Assembly (NCBI RefSeq): GCF_900176535.1
Contig: NZ_FWXT01000002.1
Coordinates: forward strand, 124,001-188,000
DNA from: Pedobacter africanus
Lineage (GTDB): Bacteria; Bacteroidota; Bacteroidia; Sphingobacteriales; Sphingobacteriaceae
Reading direction: 5' to 3'
Length of the DNA stretch: 64,000 nucleotides
The notes beneath the pieces were generated by a model. It had not been told where the DNA came from. It saw only the letters and a list, made by a program, of their open reading frames with translations, and searched no databases. This document shows, piece after piece, positions 1-9,331 of the stretch. The position numbers and the translations under genes were made by a program. Every line of letters begins with the position of its first letter. Within the stretch, counting starts at the first letter, position 1.

Positions 1-603
1 CATAAGCTCAAAACCGAACAAACCGTGGAGACAACAGCAATTGTAAAAGAAGAAAAAAAGAAAAAAAGCGACAGGCCGGAGCGTGGTGTGGAAACCATGT
101 TCAGGATCTCCTCAACCAACCACCAGCGCTTAAGCGATATGGCCGATAACAAGGCGCACATCATGATATCGACCAATTCCATTATCCTGTCGGTAATTCT
201 GAGTTTGCTGTTGCGTAAGCTGGAAGATAACCCGCACCTCATTATCCCTACTTTATTGCTGCTCATCATTTGTGTGGTAACCATGGTCTTTTCTATCCTG
301 GCTACCAGGCCTTCCATCCCTGAAGGGGTATTTACACCCGACGACATCAGCCAGAAAAAGGTAAATCTGCTTTTCTTTGGTAATTTTTATCGCATGAGCC
401 TTTCAGATTATCAGGATGGTATGATTAAGATGATGGATGACAGGGATTTTCTCTATGGTAGCTTAATTAAAGATGTATATTCGCAAGGTGTAGTTTTAGG
501 TCGTAAATACCGTTTGCTGAGGATTGCCTACAGCGTATTTATGTTCGGCATTGTGGCCGCTGTTCTGGCCTTTATCGCAGCTTCTGCCTGGGTAACCATG
601 TAA
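1..603 (+). CDS. Pycsar-effector-type (PycTM) membrane protein, 5' end outside window
   Basis: The reading frame is open from base 1, so the gene starts upstream and the GTG at 25 is probably internal. The visible 200 residues hold a helical segment with the pattern DNKAH-IMISTN leading into a hydrophobic helix, a second membrane helix ending before ATRPSIP, and a third near the C-terminus. This is the layout of the PycTM domain (Pycsar effector family). In Bacteroidota this domain is often the C-terminal part of an HD-phosphohydrolase protein; the HD part would lie before the window (inference). The stop is 7 bases before ppk1, so the two are probably co-transcribed. No nucleotide cyclase partner is visible in the window, so a phage-defence role cannot be assumed. 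Confidence 0.8.
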   Translation, partial: HKLKTEQTVETTAIVKEEKKKKSDRPERGVETMFRISSTNHQRLSDMADNKAHIMISTNSIILSVILSLLLRKLEDNPHLIIPTLLLLIICVVTMVFSILATRPSIPEGVFTPDDISQKKVNLLFFGNFYRMSLSDYQDGMIKMMDDRDFLYGSLIKDVYSQGVVLGRKYRLLRIAYSVFMFGIVAAVLAFIAASAWVTM

Positions 604-610
604 TCACTTT

Positions 611-2575
611 ATGGAGAAAGCTGTTTTTTACAACAGGGACTTAAGCTGGCTTAGCTTTAACGGACGTGTACTGCAGGAAGCCGGAAAAGTAACAGTGCCC
701 TTGCTGGAACGCATTAAATTTCTGTCCATCTATTCATCCAACCTCGACGAGTTTTACAGGGTAAGGATCCCTGTTTTGATGGCGGTGAACGAACACCATA
801 AAACCACCGACGAAGTCAGTAATTACGAACTGGCCAAAGCTGAGATCAACAAACAGCAGCAGCAGTTTGGTGTCATTATTAAAGAACAGATCCTTCCCGA
901 GCTTTTGACACATCACATTCACTGGATCTACAATGAGCCCATCCCCGAAAATATTTCAGCAAAAGTAGCAGCAGTCTTTTTTACAGAAGTGCTGGCCTAT
1001 ATTTACCCGGTTTGCATAGACAACGACCTAGCCGATTTTTTTGCCGAGAACAATAAACTTTACCAGCTGGTTATCCTGGAAGACAAAGCGGGGAAGGAAC
1101 GGCTGGAGCTGATCAACATCCCCTCTGAAACCTTGCCCAGGTTATATCCGGTCACAGAAGGTCATAAGCAGTATGTTGTTTTTCTGGAAGACATCATCAA
1201 ACACAACATAGACTATTTATTTCCGGCCGATGCCATCAAAGGGGTGTTTAACCTCAAAATCACCCGGGATGCTGAACTTAAAATTGAAAGCGGGACAGAG
1301 GCCGACCTCACAGAGGCGCTGGAACGTCAGCTGGAAGCCAGGGATTTTGGTTTCGCTACACGTTTTCTGGCCGAGCCGGGTATTCCTTTAAGGAGCCTGT
1401 ACCGCATCATTTATGCGTTGAAACTGCACAAGGCCGCTGTTGTCGAGGGAGGGACCTATCACAATTTAAAAGACCTTGGTAATTTTCCGTTAAAGGGGGA
1501 TGAATTCAGTTATCCCAAATGGCCGGCAGCCACAGCTGTTCACATACCTGAAAGGGAGACGCTTTTTGAGCTTATCCCTAAAAAAGACATTTTGATCAAT
1601 GTTCCCTATCAGCGCTACGACCCGGTGCTTCGATTTTTTAACGAAGCCGCAAACGATAGCCATACTGAAGAAATATATACCACACTTTACCGGGTGGCCA
1701 GTAATTCCAGAATTGTAAGTGCGCTGATGACCGCCGCAAGGAACGGAAAAAAGGTAGTAGCCCTGGTCGAATTGAAAGCCAGGTTTGATGAAGCAAACAA
1801 CATCAAATGGGCCAAACAAATGAAAGCTGCCGGTGTGAAGATTATTTACAGCAGCTTAGAGTTGAAGGTACATGCCAAGGTTGCACTGGTAAAAAGAAGG
1901 ATTGGTGGAGAGGTCAAATACCTTGGATTGCTCGCAACAGGGAACCTGAACGAAATTACGGCGAGGTTCTATACCGATCAGATCCTGCTGACTGCGCATC
2001 AGCCGATGCTAAAAGAACTGGAAGCACTTTTTGGATTTTTAAGTAAAAACAAAAAAGCCCCTGCTGCCGAGGACATGATTAACTTTGAGCACCTTTTGGT
2101 AGCGCAGTTTAACCTGCAGCAAAGATTTCTGGAACTGATAGAAAGGGAAATCGAACATGCCCGTGCTGGCAGGCAAGCGGGAATTACTATAAAATTAAAT
2201 AATCTCGAGGAGCGTACACTGATCACCAGACTCTATGAGGCTTCGCAGGCGGGGGTAAAGGTTAAGCTGATCGTCCGGGGCATCTGCTGCCTGATACCTG
2301 GCATGACTGGCCTCAGTGAAAACATTACCGTTACCAGGATCGTAGACCGTTACCTGGAACATGGGCGCATATTCCTGTTCGAGAACAATGGGAGGCAGGA
2401 AATCTATATGGGATCGGCCGATTGGATGAACCGTAACATTTACAGCAGGATAGAGGTTTGTTTTCCGGTTTATGACCAGGACCTGAAGCAATTGCTGATC
2501 AAAATCATTAACTTACAGCTAAATGATAATGTTCAGGAATCAATTTACCTATTTTTGCAGGATAAACAAGGCTAA
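611..2575 (+). CDS. ppk1: Polyphosphate kinase 1
   Basis: Reversibly polymerises the gamma-phosphate of ATP into inorganic polyphosphate through a phosphohistidine intermediate; typically membrane-associated. The start NRDLSWLSFNGRVLQEA is the classic PPK1 N-terminal signature. The two PLD-like catalytic domains are visible: KVHAKVALV carries the expected phospho-accepting histidine at about residue 421, and LEHGRIFLFEN carries the second conserved histidine near residue 584. At 654 residues it is slightly shorter than the usual ~690. It begins 7 bases after the PycTM gene and ends 12 bases before a lipoprotein gene, so it is the centre of a five-gene same-strand cluster. Confidence 0.95.
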   Translation: MEKAVFYNRDLSWLSFNGRVLQEAGKVTVPLLERIKFLSIYSSNLDEFYRVRIPVLMAVNEHHKTTDEVSNYELAKAEINKQQQQFGVIIKEQILPELLTHHIHWIYNEPIPENISAKVAAVFFTEVLAYIYPVCIDNDLADFFAENNKLYQLVILEDKAGKERLELINIPSETLPRLYPVTEGHKQYVVFLEDIIKHNIDYLFPADAIKGVFNLKITRDAELKIESGTEADLTEALERQLEARDFGFATRFLAEPGIPLRSLYRIIYALKLHKAAVVEGGTYHNLKDLGNFPLKGDEFSYPKWPAATAVHIPERETLFELIPKKDILINVPYQRYDPVLRFFNEAANDSHTEEIYTTLYRVASNSRIVSALMTAARNGKKVVALVELKARFDEANNIKWAKQMKAAGVKIIYSSLELKVHAKVALVKRRIGGEVKYLGLLATGNLNEITARFYTDQILLTAHQPMLKELEALFGFLSKNKKAPAAEDMINFEHLLVAQFNLQQRFLELIEREIEHARAGRQAGITIKLNNLEERTLITRLYEASQAGVKVKLIVRGICCLIPGMTGLSENITVTRIVDRYLEHGRIFLFENNGRQEIYMGSADWMNRNIYSRIEVCFPVYDQDLKQLLIKIINLQLNDNVQESIYLFLQDKQG

Positions 2576-2587
2576 CCAGAGCTGCTT

Positions 2588-3472
2588 ATGAAACCTTTTT
2601 ACAAGAATTTTTTATACGTTGTACTGTTGCTTTCCATTTTTGGGGCATGTGCATGTAAGTATCCGGGAGGAAAGAAGTATACGAGTCCGAAAGGATATGA
2701 CTTTACCAAGCCAGATAAATTCAATATGCCTTCAAGCTTGCTGGAAATATCCGGAATAGCTTTTTATAAGGGCAACAGCGATACGGTATACAGCATCCAG
2801 GATGAGGATGGGAAGCTGTTCAGGCAAGGATGGGACGTTAAAAAGCAACACAATATGAAATTTGCTCCGAAGGGCGATTACGAAGACCTGGCTATTTTCC
2901 ATGAGCGGGTATTTGTGTTGAAAAGCAATGGCAGCATCTATTCATTCCCTTTTTCGGAAGCAGTTAAAGAGGAATCTGACCAGGTTAAGGAAAGAAAAAA
3001 GCTACTGCCTAAAGGCGAATACGAAGGGATGTATGCTGATCCGGAGACCAGCAAACTCTATGTCTTATGTAAAAGCTGTCCGCAGGATAAAAAGACCAAA
3101 CAGCTTACAGGCTATGTTTTCGATTATAATGCAGCTGCCGACAGCCTTAGCGGTCCGGCAATTTTTAGTGTGGATCTGAACCAGATCAAAGCACTAAACC
3201 CTAAACTTAAAGCCAGTTTAAGCCCCTCCGCATTGGCTAAGAACCCAGCAACTAAAGAGTGGTACATCCTGTCTTCTACAAATAAACTGTTGCTGGTTGC
3301 TGACGCCAGCTGGAAGATCACCGCCGTGCATCGCCTCAGTTCAACTACCTTTAACCAACCTGAAGGCATTGCTTTCGACAACAACCTGAACCTCTTTATT
3401 TCCAATGAAGGGGATGAGATCAACGATGGCAACATTATAAAATTCAGATATTTACCAGCTAAGAAGAAATAA
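2588..3472 (+). CDS. SdiA-regulated family lipoprotein
   Basis: A 294-residue exported protein. The N-terminus is a lipoprotein signal with hydrophobic stretch and lipobox-like GACAC around residues 19-23. The body contains repeated motifs such as LLEISGIAF, DYEDLAIF, EYEGMYAD and QPEGIAFD, a beta-propeller-like pattern typical of the SdiA-regulated family (Pfam SdiA-regulated), whose biochemical role is poorly known. It follows ppk1 by 12 bases and so probably shares its transcript. The link to polyphosphate is contextual only. Confidence 0.75.
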   Translation: MKPFYKNFLYVVLLLSIFGACACKYPGGKKYTSPKGYDFTKPDKFNMPSSLLEISGIAFYKGNSDTVYSIQDEDGKLFRQGWDVKKQHNMKFAPKGDYEDLAIFHERVFVLKSNGSIYSFPFSEAVKEESDQVKERKKLLPKGEYEGMYADPETSKLYVLCKSCPQDKKTKQLTGYVFDYNAAADSLSGPAIFSVDLNQIKALNPKLKASLSPSALAKNPATKEWYILSSTNKLLLVADASWKITAVHRLSSTTFNQPEGIAFDNNLNLFISNEGDEINDGNIIKFRYLPAKKK

Positions 3473-3553
3473 TTACCTTCTTTTTACTGATTATGCCGAA
3501 ACAGGTAGTAAATTTGAAACGCAGCTGCCAGGCTTCCCTAACAAAACATATAA

Positions 3554-5911
3554 ATGCAGGCAATAACGCTAGATCTAAATAAGAGTATAACCCAGTCCGG
3601 CCGACATATTGTTGGTGCTGATATTAAACTCTCTTTGCGCCCTTTTATTGAATATGTTGAGCGGAGGGCGGAAGAGGAGAAGACTGTAAAAGTTAATTTT
3701 TACAAATATATACTGGGCCAGTTTAATGCGTATCCTGAGCTTAAAGATCCGATTTTGCCGGAAAATGCAAAGCACTACAGCCAGCTTTTTGAACTGATAT
3801 ATACCGCTTTATCACCCATCATTAACGAAGAAAAACAGCACTACTGGGCGCTGGGTACACCAGTTTCCCCATGTTTTCATTATGGGACAAATGCTTTTTA
3901 CAACGTTTTTATGAATGAGGACAGGTGTGGGCTAAAATCCGGTATCGACCTGCCATCCGAAAAGGAAATGGAAAAAAAGCTGCTTTCTGCATTCTACAAT
4001 ATCGTGATGGAGAAATTTTACAATTTCTCATTAACGGGCGATCAGCTGGTGATCCATGCGATTGTAGATCCCGAGACGCATTTGCTGAAATATTACCGTT
4101 TGAATGTGGATACCCGCTTTCTTGACGTTACCACGAGGGTTAAATTACCAGAGTTTAACCTGAAAGACGTAAAAGACTACATTAAGGACGAGCGGAATAC
4201 CTTAAAAATGCTCACCAAGATCATTCCGCCTGAGCTGTTTAAGATTGAAGGGATCACCATTGTTACCCTAACAGAAGTAACCAGCGAATATGCCCTCGAA
4301 ACGGTTAAAAACCTGGTCATACATCACAATGAGTCTCAGCAGGGAATGCATACAGAGGAGATTGCCACTGCGCTGAAAACACTGGTTGGAACAGATCAGA
4401 TTAATTTCGGGCTCATCCCTTACATCAAACTGAACAATAAACTTCAGCTCAATGAACTCTCCGGTTTCAATAGCGTCCTGATTACCCTGGCTAAGGAACA
4501 GGGACTTGACGAACAGAACTACAACCGGCTGATCGAAGATTATGTTGGGCAGCCCCGGACATTGATATTCCCGGAAATAACTGCGGAGGAGCAGCTTAAG
4601 TATCCCATGTTAAAGCTGCTTGGAACAGAAGGTATCACATCCTATGCCTTGTTCCCACTGTATTACAATGCCCGCATGGTAGGTTGCCTGGAATTGTATA
4701 CCAAAGATTCCAGCCAGTTTAACGGGCATACACTTAGTAAGATAGAAACTGCGTTCCCTTTGCTTGCACAACTGTTTCATACGGTTATTATCGATTTTAA
4801 CAACGATATACAGGATGTTATTATGGATAAATTTACAGCCTTGCAGCCCTCTGTCCAATGGCGTTTCCATGAAGCCGCCTACAATTACATACAATCGGGG
4901 GCCAGGGACCGGAATTTTCCTATTGAACCGGTATTCTTCAGGGATGTTTATCCATTTTATGGCGCTGTAGACATCCGTAATTCCAGTATACAGCGTAATG
5001 CTGCTATCAGGCGGGACCTCTATGCCCATTTTGAAATCCTTGAGAAAACACTGGGAGGCATCAGGGATCAGGCCAGTGGCTGTACCGAAAATGAAATTCC
5101 AAAAGGAGCAGCGGTATGGAACTACAAACACCTGGACGAACTTTCGGACCGGGAGATATTTAAAACAGAAGATTACCTGCAGCGGCAGATTCCTGCTACC
5201 TTACTGCACCTGAAGGAAGCCTATCCGGAAGTTGCCGGGGTGGTAGACAGTTATTTTAAACTGACGGGCGATAAAGGGAGGATCTTTGAAAACAGGGAAC
5301 GCTACGAAAAGAGCATGCAAATGATCAATGTAGCGGTAACCAGACATCTGGATGAGTTCAATGCCGAATTGCAAAGCATTTACCCATGTTATTTCGAAAA
5401 GTTCAGGACAGATGGTGTGGAATTCGACATGTACCTTGGTCAGTCTATAGCCCCTGGCATCGCTTTTCCTCCTGGTATTCTGCACGATTTCAGGTTAAGG
5501 CAGCTGCGTGTGCTGGCCGAAATTGCCCGTACAACCAATAACCTGGGCCCATATTTTTCAACGCCACTGGAAACTACGCAGCTGATCTTTGTATATGAGA
5601 AACCAATTGACATCAGTTTCAGAATCGATGAACAACGATTTGATGTAGAGGGGAGCTACAATATCCGTTACCAAATGGTAAAGAAACGTATTGATAAAGC
5701 GCTGATCAAAGATACAACAGAACGGCTTACTCAGCCCGGTAAAATAGCGATTGTTTATTTTAACAGTACTGAAGCCAAAGAATATATCGGATACATCAAA
5801 AAGCTACAGGCCAAACGTTTATTGAACGATGACCTGGAACACCTTGAACTGGAAGAGTTACAGGGAGTCGAAGGTCTAAAAGCCCTGAGGATAGGCGTCA
5901 AATATCAATAG
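3554..5911 (+). CDS. GAF-domain-containing protein
   Basis: A 785-residue cytoplasmic protein with no signal peptide or membrane helix. The middle part (roughly residues 260-415, including LNELSGFNSVLI and YNARMVGCLELY) has the pattern of a GAF small-molecule-sensing domain; the N-terminal and C-terminal thirds are not recognised and lack an obvious output domain (no HisKA, GGDEF or HTH motif). It lies 81 bases after the SdiA-regulated lipoprotein. A perfect TAnnTTTG match (TAAATTTG, 3509-3516) stands before it without a clear TTG at the right distance, so its own promoter is possible. It is likely a sensor or scaffold in the ppk1 cluster (inference). Confidence 0.65.
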   Translation: MQAITLDLNKSITQSGRHIVGADIKLSLRPFIEYVERRAEEEKTVKVNFYKYILGQFNAYPELKDPILPENAKHYSQLFELIYTALSPIINEEKQHYWALGTPVSPCFHYGTNAFYNVFMNEDRCGLKSGIDLPSEKEMEKKLLSAFYNIVMEKFYNFSLTGDQLVIHAIVDPETHLLKYYRLNVDTRFLDVTTRVKLPEFNLKDVKDYIKDERNTLKMLTKIIPPELFKIEGITIVTLTEVTSEYALETVKNLVIHHNESQQGMHTEEIATALKTLVGTDQINFGLIPYIKLNNKLQLNELSGFNSVLITLAKEQGLDEQNYNRLIEDYVGQPRTLIFPEITAEEQLKYPMLKLLGTEGITSYALFPLYYNARMVGCLELYTKDSSQFNGHTLSKIETAFPLLAQLFHTVIIDFNNDIQDVIMDKFTALQPSVQWRFHEAAYNYIQSGARDRNFPIEPVFFRDVYPFYGAVDIRNSSIQRNAAIRRDLYAHFEILEKTLGGIRDQASGCTENEIPKGAAVWNYKHLDELSDREIFKTEDYLQRQIPATLLHLKEAYPEVAGVVDSYFKLTGDKGRIFENRERYEKSMQMINVAVTRHLDEFNAELQSIYPCYFEKFRTDGVEFDMYLGQSIAPGIAFPPGILHDFRLRQLRVLAEIARTTNNLGPYFSTPLETTQLIFVYEKPIDISFRIDEQRFDVEGSYNIRYQMVKKRIDKALIKDTTERLTQPGKIAIVYFNSTEAKEYIGYIKKLQAKRLLNDDLEHLELEELQGVEGLKALRIGVKYQ

Positions 5912-5940
5912 CTACGGTAATACTGGAAAAAACAATAAAT

Positions 5941-8532
5941 ATGCATTTTAAAAAAGTATTACTATTTACACTGGTTGTTGTTACTACCTTTTCGGCTGCC
6001 AAAGCGCAGTTGTCTTCTGCAAAAGACTCCATTACCATAGCAGTTGCACCAGAGTACAATAGTGTAGGTGCATTTCATCGTTTCTGGCTTGGCGAAAGCT
6101 ACCGTAGGATATGGGCCACCCCTGTAAAATTGCGCATCCTAGATCTTCAAAAGGAAAAAGGCGGACTCAGCATCGTAAAATTGGGAGGGGGAATGCAAAC
6201 GCGTTCATTGCGGCTGGTAGACCCTACCGGTAAGGAATGGGCTTTGCGTACCGTTCAGAAGTACCCGGAGCAGGGCATGGCCGAAAATCTAAGGGCCACC
6301 ATTGCCAAAGACATTGCCCAGGACCAGGTCTCTACCAACCATCCTTTTGCCTCATTGGTGGTTCCAACTTTGGCTACAGCTCTTGGCATTCCGCATTCCA
6401 AACCGGAAATTGTGTATGTAGGGGATGATCCGGGCTTAAAGGAATACCGGAAAGACTTTGCCAATGCGGTTTACCTGATCGAAGAACGAAGCCCTTTTGA
6501 AAAAGAAACAGACAATACCGAAAAAGCACAGCGTAAAATACAGCAGAACAATGACACCAGGGCCGATCAAAGGCTCACACTGAGGGCAAGGATGCTCGAT
6601 TTCCTGTTGGGCGACTGGGACCGTCATGAAGACAACTGGCGCTGGCTGGCAGAAAAGGACAAAGGTGAAACCACCTATATTCCTGTGCCGCGCGACCGTG
6701 ACAAGGTCTTTTACAAAACCACAGGCGTTTTTCCATGGGTGCTTACCCACCAATGGTTGAAAACGCATTTACAGCCTTACAGCGATAACATCAGGGATGT
6801 AGACCACTGGAGCTTCAATGAACGGTATTTCGACCGTTATTTTTTAAATGAACTCAGCGAAAAGGACTGGAAGGAAGAAGCGGAATATGTACAGCAAAAG
6901 CTCAGCAAAGAGATCATACTTCAGGCATTCAAACAAATGCCCGATACCATTTTTAAGCTGAACGGAGCAGAACTGATCCATAATTTTACCTCCAGAAAAA
7001 ACAAGCTGGACTCGCTTACGCAGCATTATTACCGTTTCCTGTCTACTCATGTAGATATACCCGCATCTGCCAAAAAGGAGATCCTTAAAGTAAAGAACCT
7101 GGACAACGGCGATGTAGAAATCAGCATTCATAACATCAATAAAGAAGGTAAACAGGGACGTTTGGTTTATAAAAGAACCTTTGATCAGCAGATCACCAAA
7201 GAGCTGCGGCTGTTTGGCATAGATGGCGAAGATACTTTTATTGTCGAAGGCGCATCTTCTTCTAAAATCCGTGTCCGTCTGATAGGTGGTACTGCTGTAA
7301 ATCAATACCAGGTAGCAACAGAGGTAAAAAACAAACCTTTTATTTACGACAGGCCAGACAGTTCAAATAAGTTCCCGGCTCGTTCGGCTGCAAAATTCAG
7401 GCTCTCGAATGATTCTCTGGTGAACCGTTTCGATAAAAACAGCTTTCTATACGACCGTACAGGTGTGCTTTTTAACGGGGGCTATAACATCGACCAGGGC
7501 ATACAGATCGGTCTTGGTTATGTGATCGAAAAGCAGGGCTTTCGGAAATCCCCTTATGCACGTAAACATGAGTTCTGGGCCAATTATAACAGTGGCCGCA
7601 GGTCTTTTATCCTCGATTATGTGTCTGATTTTAAAAAAGCAATCGGCAATAATGACCTGACCATACATGCCAATCTGCTCGGCCCGAATAACCTCAGCAA
7701 TTTCTTCGGCTTAGGCAATAATACTGAAAACATAGATCACGATTTTGATGATGATGAAGGGGATGAGCGGGAAGATGGCATCTCTTATTACCGCAATCGC
7801 TACGATTACCTGAACGCTGATCTTAAACTCGGCAGGCAACTGGCCAGGCATTTAAGATTAGACGCCGGGGTGTTGTTGTCTTATTATACCAGTACGGCCT
7901 CAGGCAATAAGGAAAAGTTTTTTAACGAATACAATGCGCTAAACCCTGAGCAGGATATATTTGGTGACAAATGGTACGGTGGTTTTGTAGCCGGCCTGAT
8001 TTACGACAGCAGGGATAATGTGGCTATACCTAAAAAGGGGATATTCTGGAAAACAAGCCTGGTTACCCAGCACCGGCTGGATAAAACAGGCGATAAGTAT
8101 GGGGCCATTACTTCCGAATTCCGCTTTTACATTAATCCCGGTAAATCGGGTTTTGTAATTGCCAACAGAACCGGTGGCGGCACTACTATTGGCGATCCGA
8201 CTTTCTTTCAGCGCATGCAACTGGGGGGGCTGAATAGCCTCAGGGGCTTTAACAGCAAGCGTTTCACAGGCACATCGATGTTCTATAATAACCTCGACCT
8301 GAGGCTTAAGCTCTTCAATTTCACTTCCTACCTGGTTCCGGGTACGGTAGGGATACTGGGCTTTACCGATGTTGGTCGGGTCTGGGAAAAAGGAGAGCAG
8401 TCCGGCCGCTGGCACCAGGGCTATGGCGGCGGCCTGTATGTAATGCCTGGAGAGGTGATACTGCTGCAGGCCAGTGTAGGTGCTTCCAAAGAAACCAGCA
8501 TGCTATACCTGTCTGTCGGCTTTAATTTTTAA
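5941..8532 (+). CDS. Omp85/BamA-type outer-membrane protein with kinase-like N-terminal region
   Basis: An 863-residue exported protein with signal peptide (MHFKKVLLF...AKAQ). The C-terminal ~350 residues are rich in alternating strands and contain LNSLRGFNSKRF, the LRGF-type lid motif of Omp85 barrels, and end in an aromatic residue (VGFNF), as in outer-membrane barrels. The N-terminal 350 residues do not look like POTRA domains: they contain WALRTVQK (residues ~100-107), GDWDRHEDNW (D227, R228, H229, N232) and VPRDRDKVF (D252-D254). That set resembles the N-lobe, the D-R-H-x-x-N catalytic loop and the metal-binding Asp of Fam20/PI4K/HipA-like atypical kinases (inference). It starts 29 bases after the GAF gene and is the last gene of the cluster. 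Confidence 0.75.
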   Translation: MHFKKVLLFTLVVVTTFSAAKAQLSSAKDSITIAVAPEYNSVGAFHRFWLGESYRRIWATPVKLRILDLQKEKGGLSIVKLGGGMQTRSLRLVDPTGKEWALRTVQKYPEQGMAENLRATIAKDIAQDQVSTNHPFASLVVPTLATALGIPHSKPEIVYVGDDPGLKEYRKDFANAVYLIEERSPFEKETDNTEKAQRKIQQNNDTRADQRLTLRARMLDFLLGDWDRHEDNWRWLAEKDKGETTYIPVPRDRDKVFYKTTGVFPWVLTHQWLKTHLQPYSDNIRDVDHWSFNERYFDRYFLNELSEKDWKEEAEYVQQKLSKEIILQAFKQMPDTIFKLNGAELIHNFTSRKNKLDSLTQHYYRFLSTHVDIPASAKKEILKVKNLDNGDVEISIHNINKEGKQGRLVYKRTFDQQITKELRLFGIDGEDTFIVEGASSSKIRVRLIGGTAVNQYQVATEVKNKPFIYDRPDSSNKFPARSAAKFRLSNDSLVNRFDKNSFLYDRTGVLFNGGYNIDQGIQIGLGYVIEKQGFRKSPYARKHEFWANYNSGRRSFILDYVSDFKKAIGNNDLTIHANLLGPNNLSNFFGLGNNTENIDHDFDDDEGDEREDGISYYRNRYDYLNADLKLGRQLARHLRLDAGVLLSYYTSTASGNKEKFFNEYNALNPEQDIFGDKWYGGFVAGLIYDSRDNVAIPKKGIFWKTSLVTQHRLDKTGDKYGAITSEFRFYINPGKSGFVIANRTGGGTTIGDPTFFQRMQLGGLNSLRGFNSKRFTGTSMFYNNLDLRLKLFNFTSYLVPGTVGILGFTDVGRVWEKGEQSGRWHQGYGGGLYVMPGEVILLQASVGASKETSMLYLSVGFNF

Positions 8533-8693
8533 TGTTGATTTAATATTAAAATAACCTTGTACGGCTAGTTTCGCGGTCTTAAAACGAGCTTCCTTTTAGG
8601 ATTTGTTTTTTTAATTTGTAAGTTTATATCTTGCAGCCGGCAATACCTGTGCTTGCCAGCTTACAGATATGAACCAAATAAAACAGCCTTTGT

Positions 8694-9272
8694 ATGCACA
8701 GTAAGGAGATCCCGATCTGGACTGATGAACAATTGCTGGAACTGATCCAGTCAGACGACCAGCGTGCATTCAAGCATATTTACCATAAATATGCTGCTAA
8801 GCTGTATGCCTCTGCTTACAACTTATTGAGAGATAAGGCAACATGTGAAGATATTGTACAGGAGCTCTTTATTCACCTGTGGTTAAACAGGGCTGCCTTA
8901 AAAATTGTGACCTTACGTTCCTATCTGTTTATGGCTACAAGGAATAGGGTTTTGATGAAACTGCGTACAAAGAAAGTGCTGCTCGACAATGAAGCACTTG
9001 ATTTCCTGGCCTCCAATTACAGCACGGATACCCGGGTAAGAGAAAAGGAATTGAATATCGCTATAGAAAATGCTATCAAGGCCCTGCCCGATAAGTGTCA
9101 GGAAGTATTTATACTGAGCCGGAAGCAGCAACTTTCCAACAGGGAAATTGCCGATAGGATGCAGATTTCTGTAAAAACTGTAGAAAACCACATTACCAAT
9201 GCCATTCACAGGTTAAAGGCTTCCATAGGCCATTTCATCTTCCTCGTTTCTATATTTTCAGACTTTTTGTAA
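8694..9272 (+). CDS. ECF-type RNA polymerase sigma factor (SusCD-linked)
   Basis: A 192-residue sigma-70 family ECF factor. Region 2 is visible at about residues 20-90 (FKHIYHKYAAKLYASA, CEDIVQELFIHLW) and region 4 at about 130-185 (ALPDKCQEVFILSRKQQLSNREIA, an HTH followed by KTVENHI). This is the Bacteroidota family that works with a FecR anti-sigma and a TonB-dependent receptor by cell-surface signalling. It lies 59 bases before fecR and opens the first SusCD locus. The 161 bases upstream contain no ORF; I find no convincing TTG/TAnnTTTG pair there. Confidence 0.92.
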   Translation: MHSKEIPIWTDEQLLELIQSDDQRAFKHIYHKYAAKLYASAYNLLRDKATCEDIVQELFIHLWLNRAALKIVTLRSYLFMATRNRVLMKLRTKKVLLDNEALDFLASNYSTDTRVREKELNIAIENAIKALPDKCQEVFILSRKQQLSNREIADRMQISVKTVENHITNAIHRLKASIGHFIFLVSIFSDFL

Positions 9273-9331
9273 AAAAATCAAATTCATTTAGGGGCTGGTC
9301 GATTTTTCTGCATCGTACATTATGAAGCGAT

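Noticed and set aside
1..603. Pycsar anti-phage system
   Set aside because: Only the PycTM effector-type domain is seen; no cyclase is in the window and the neighbour is ppk1.
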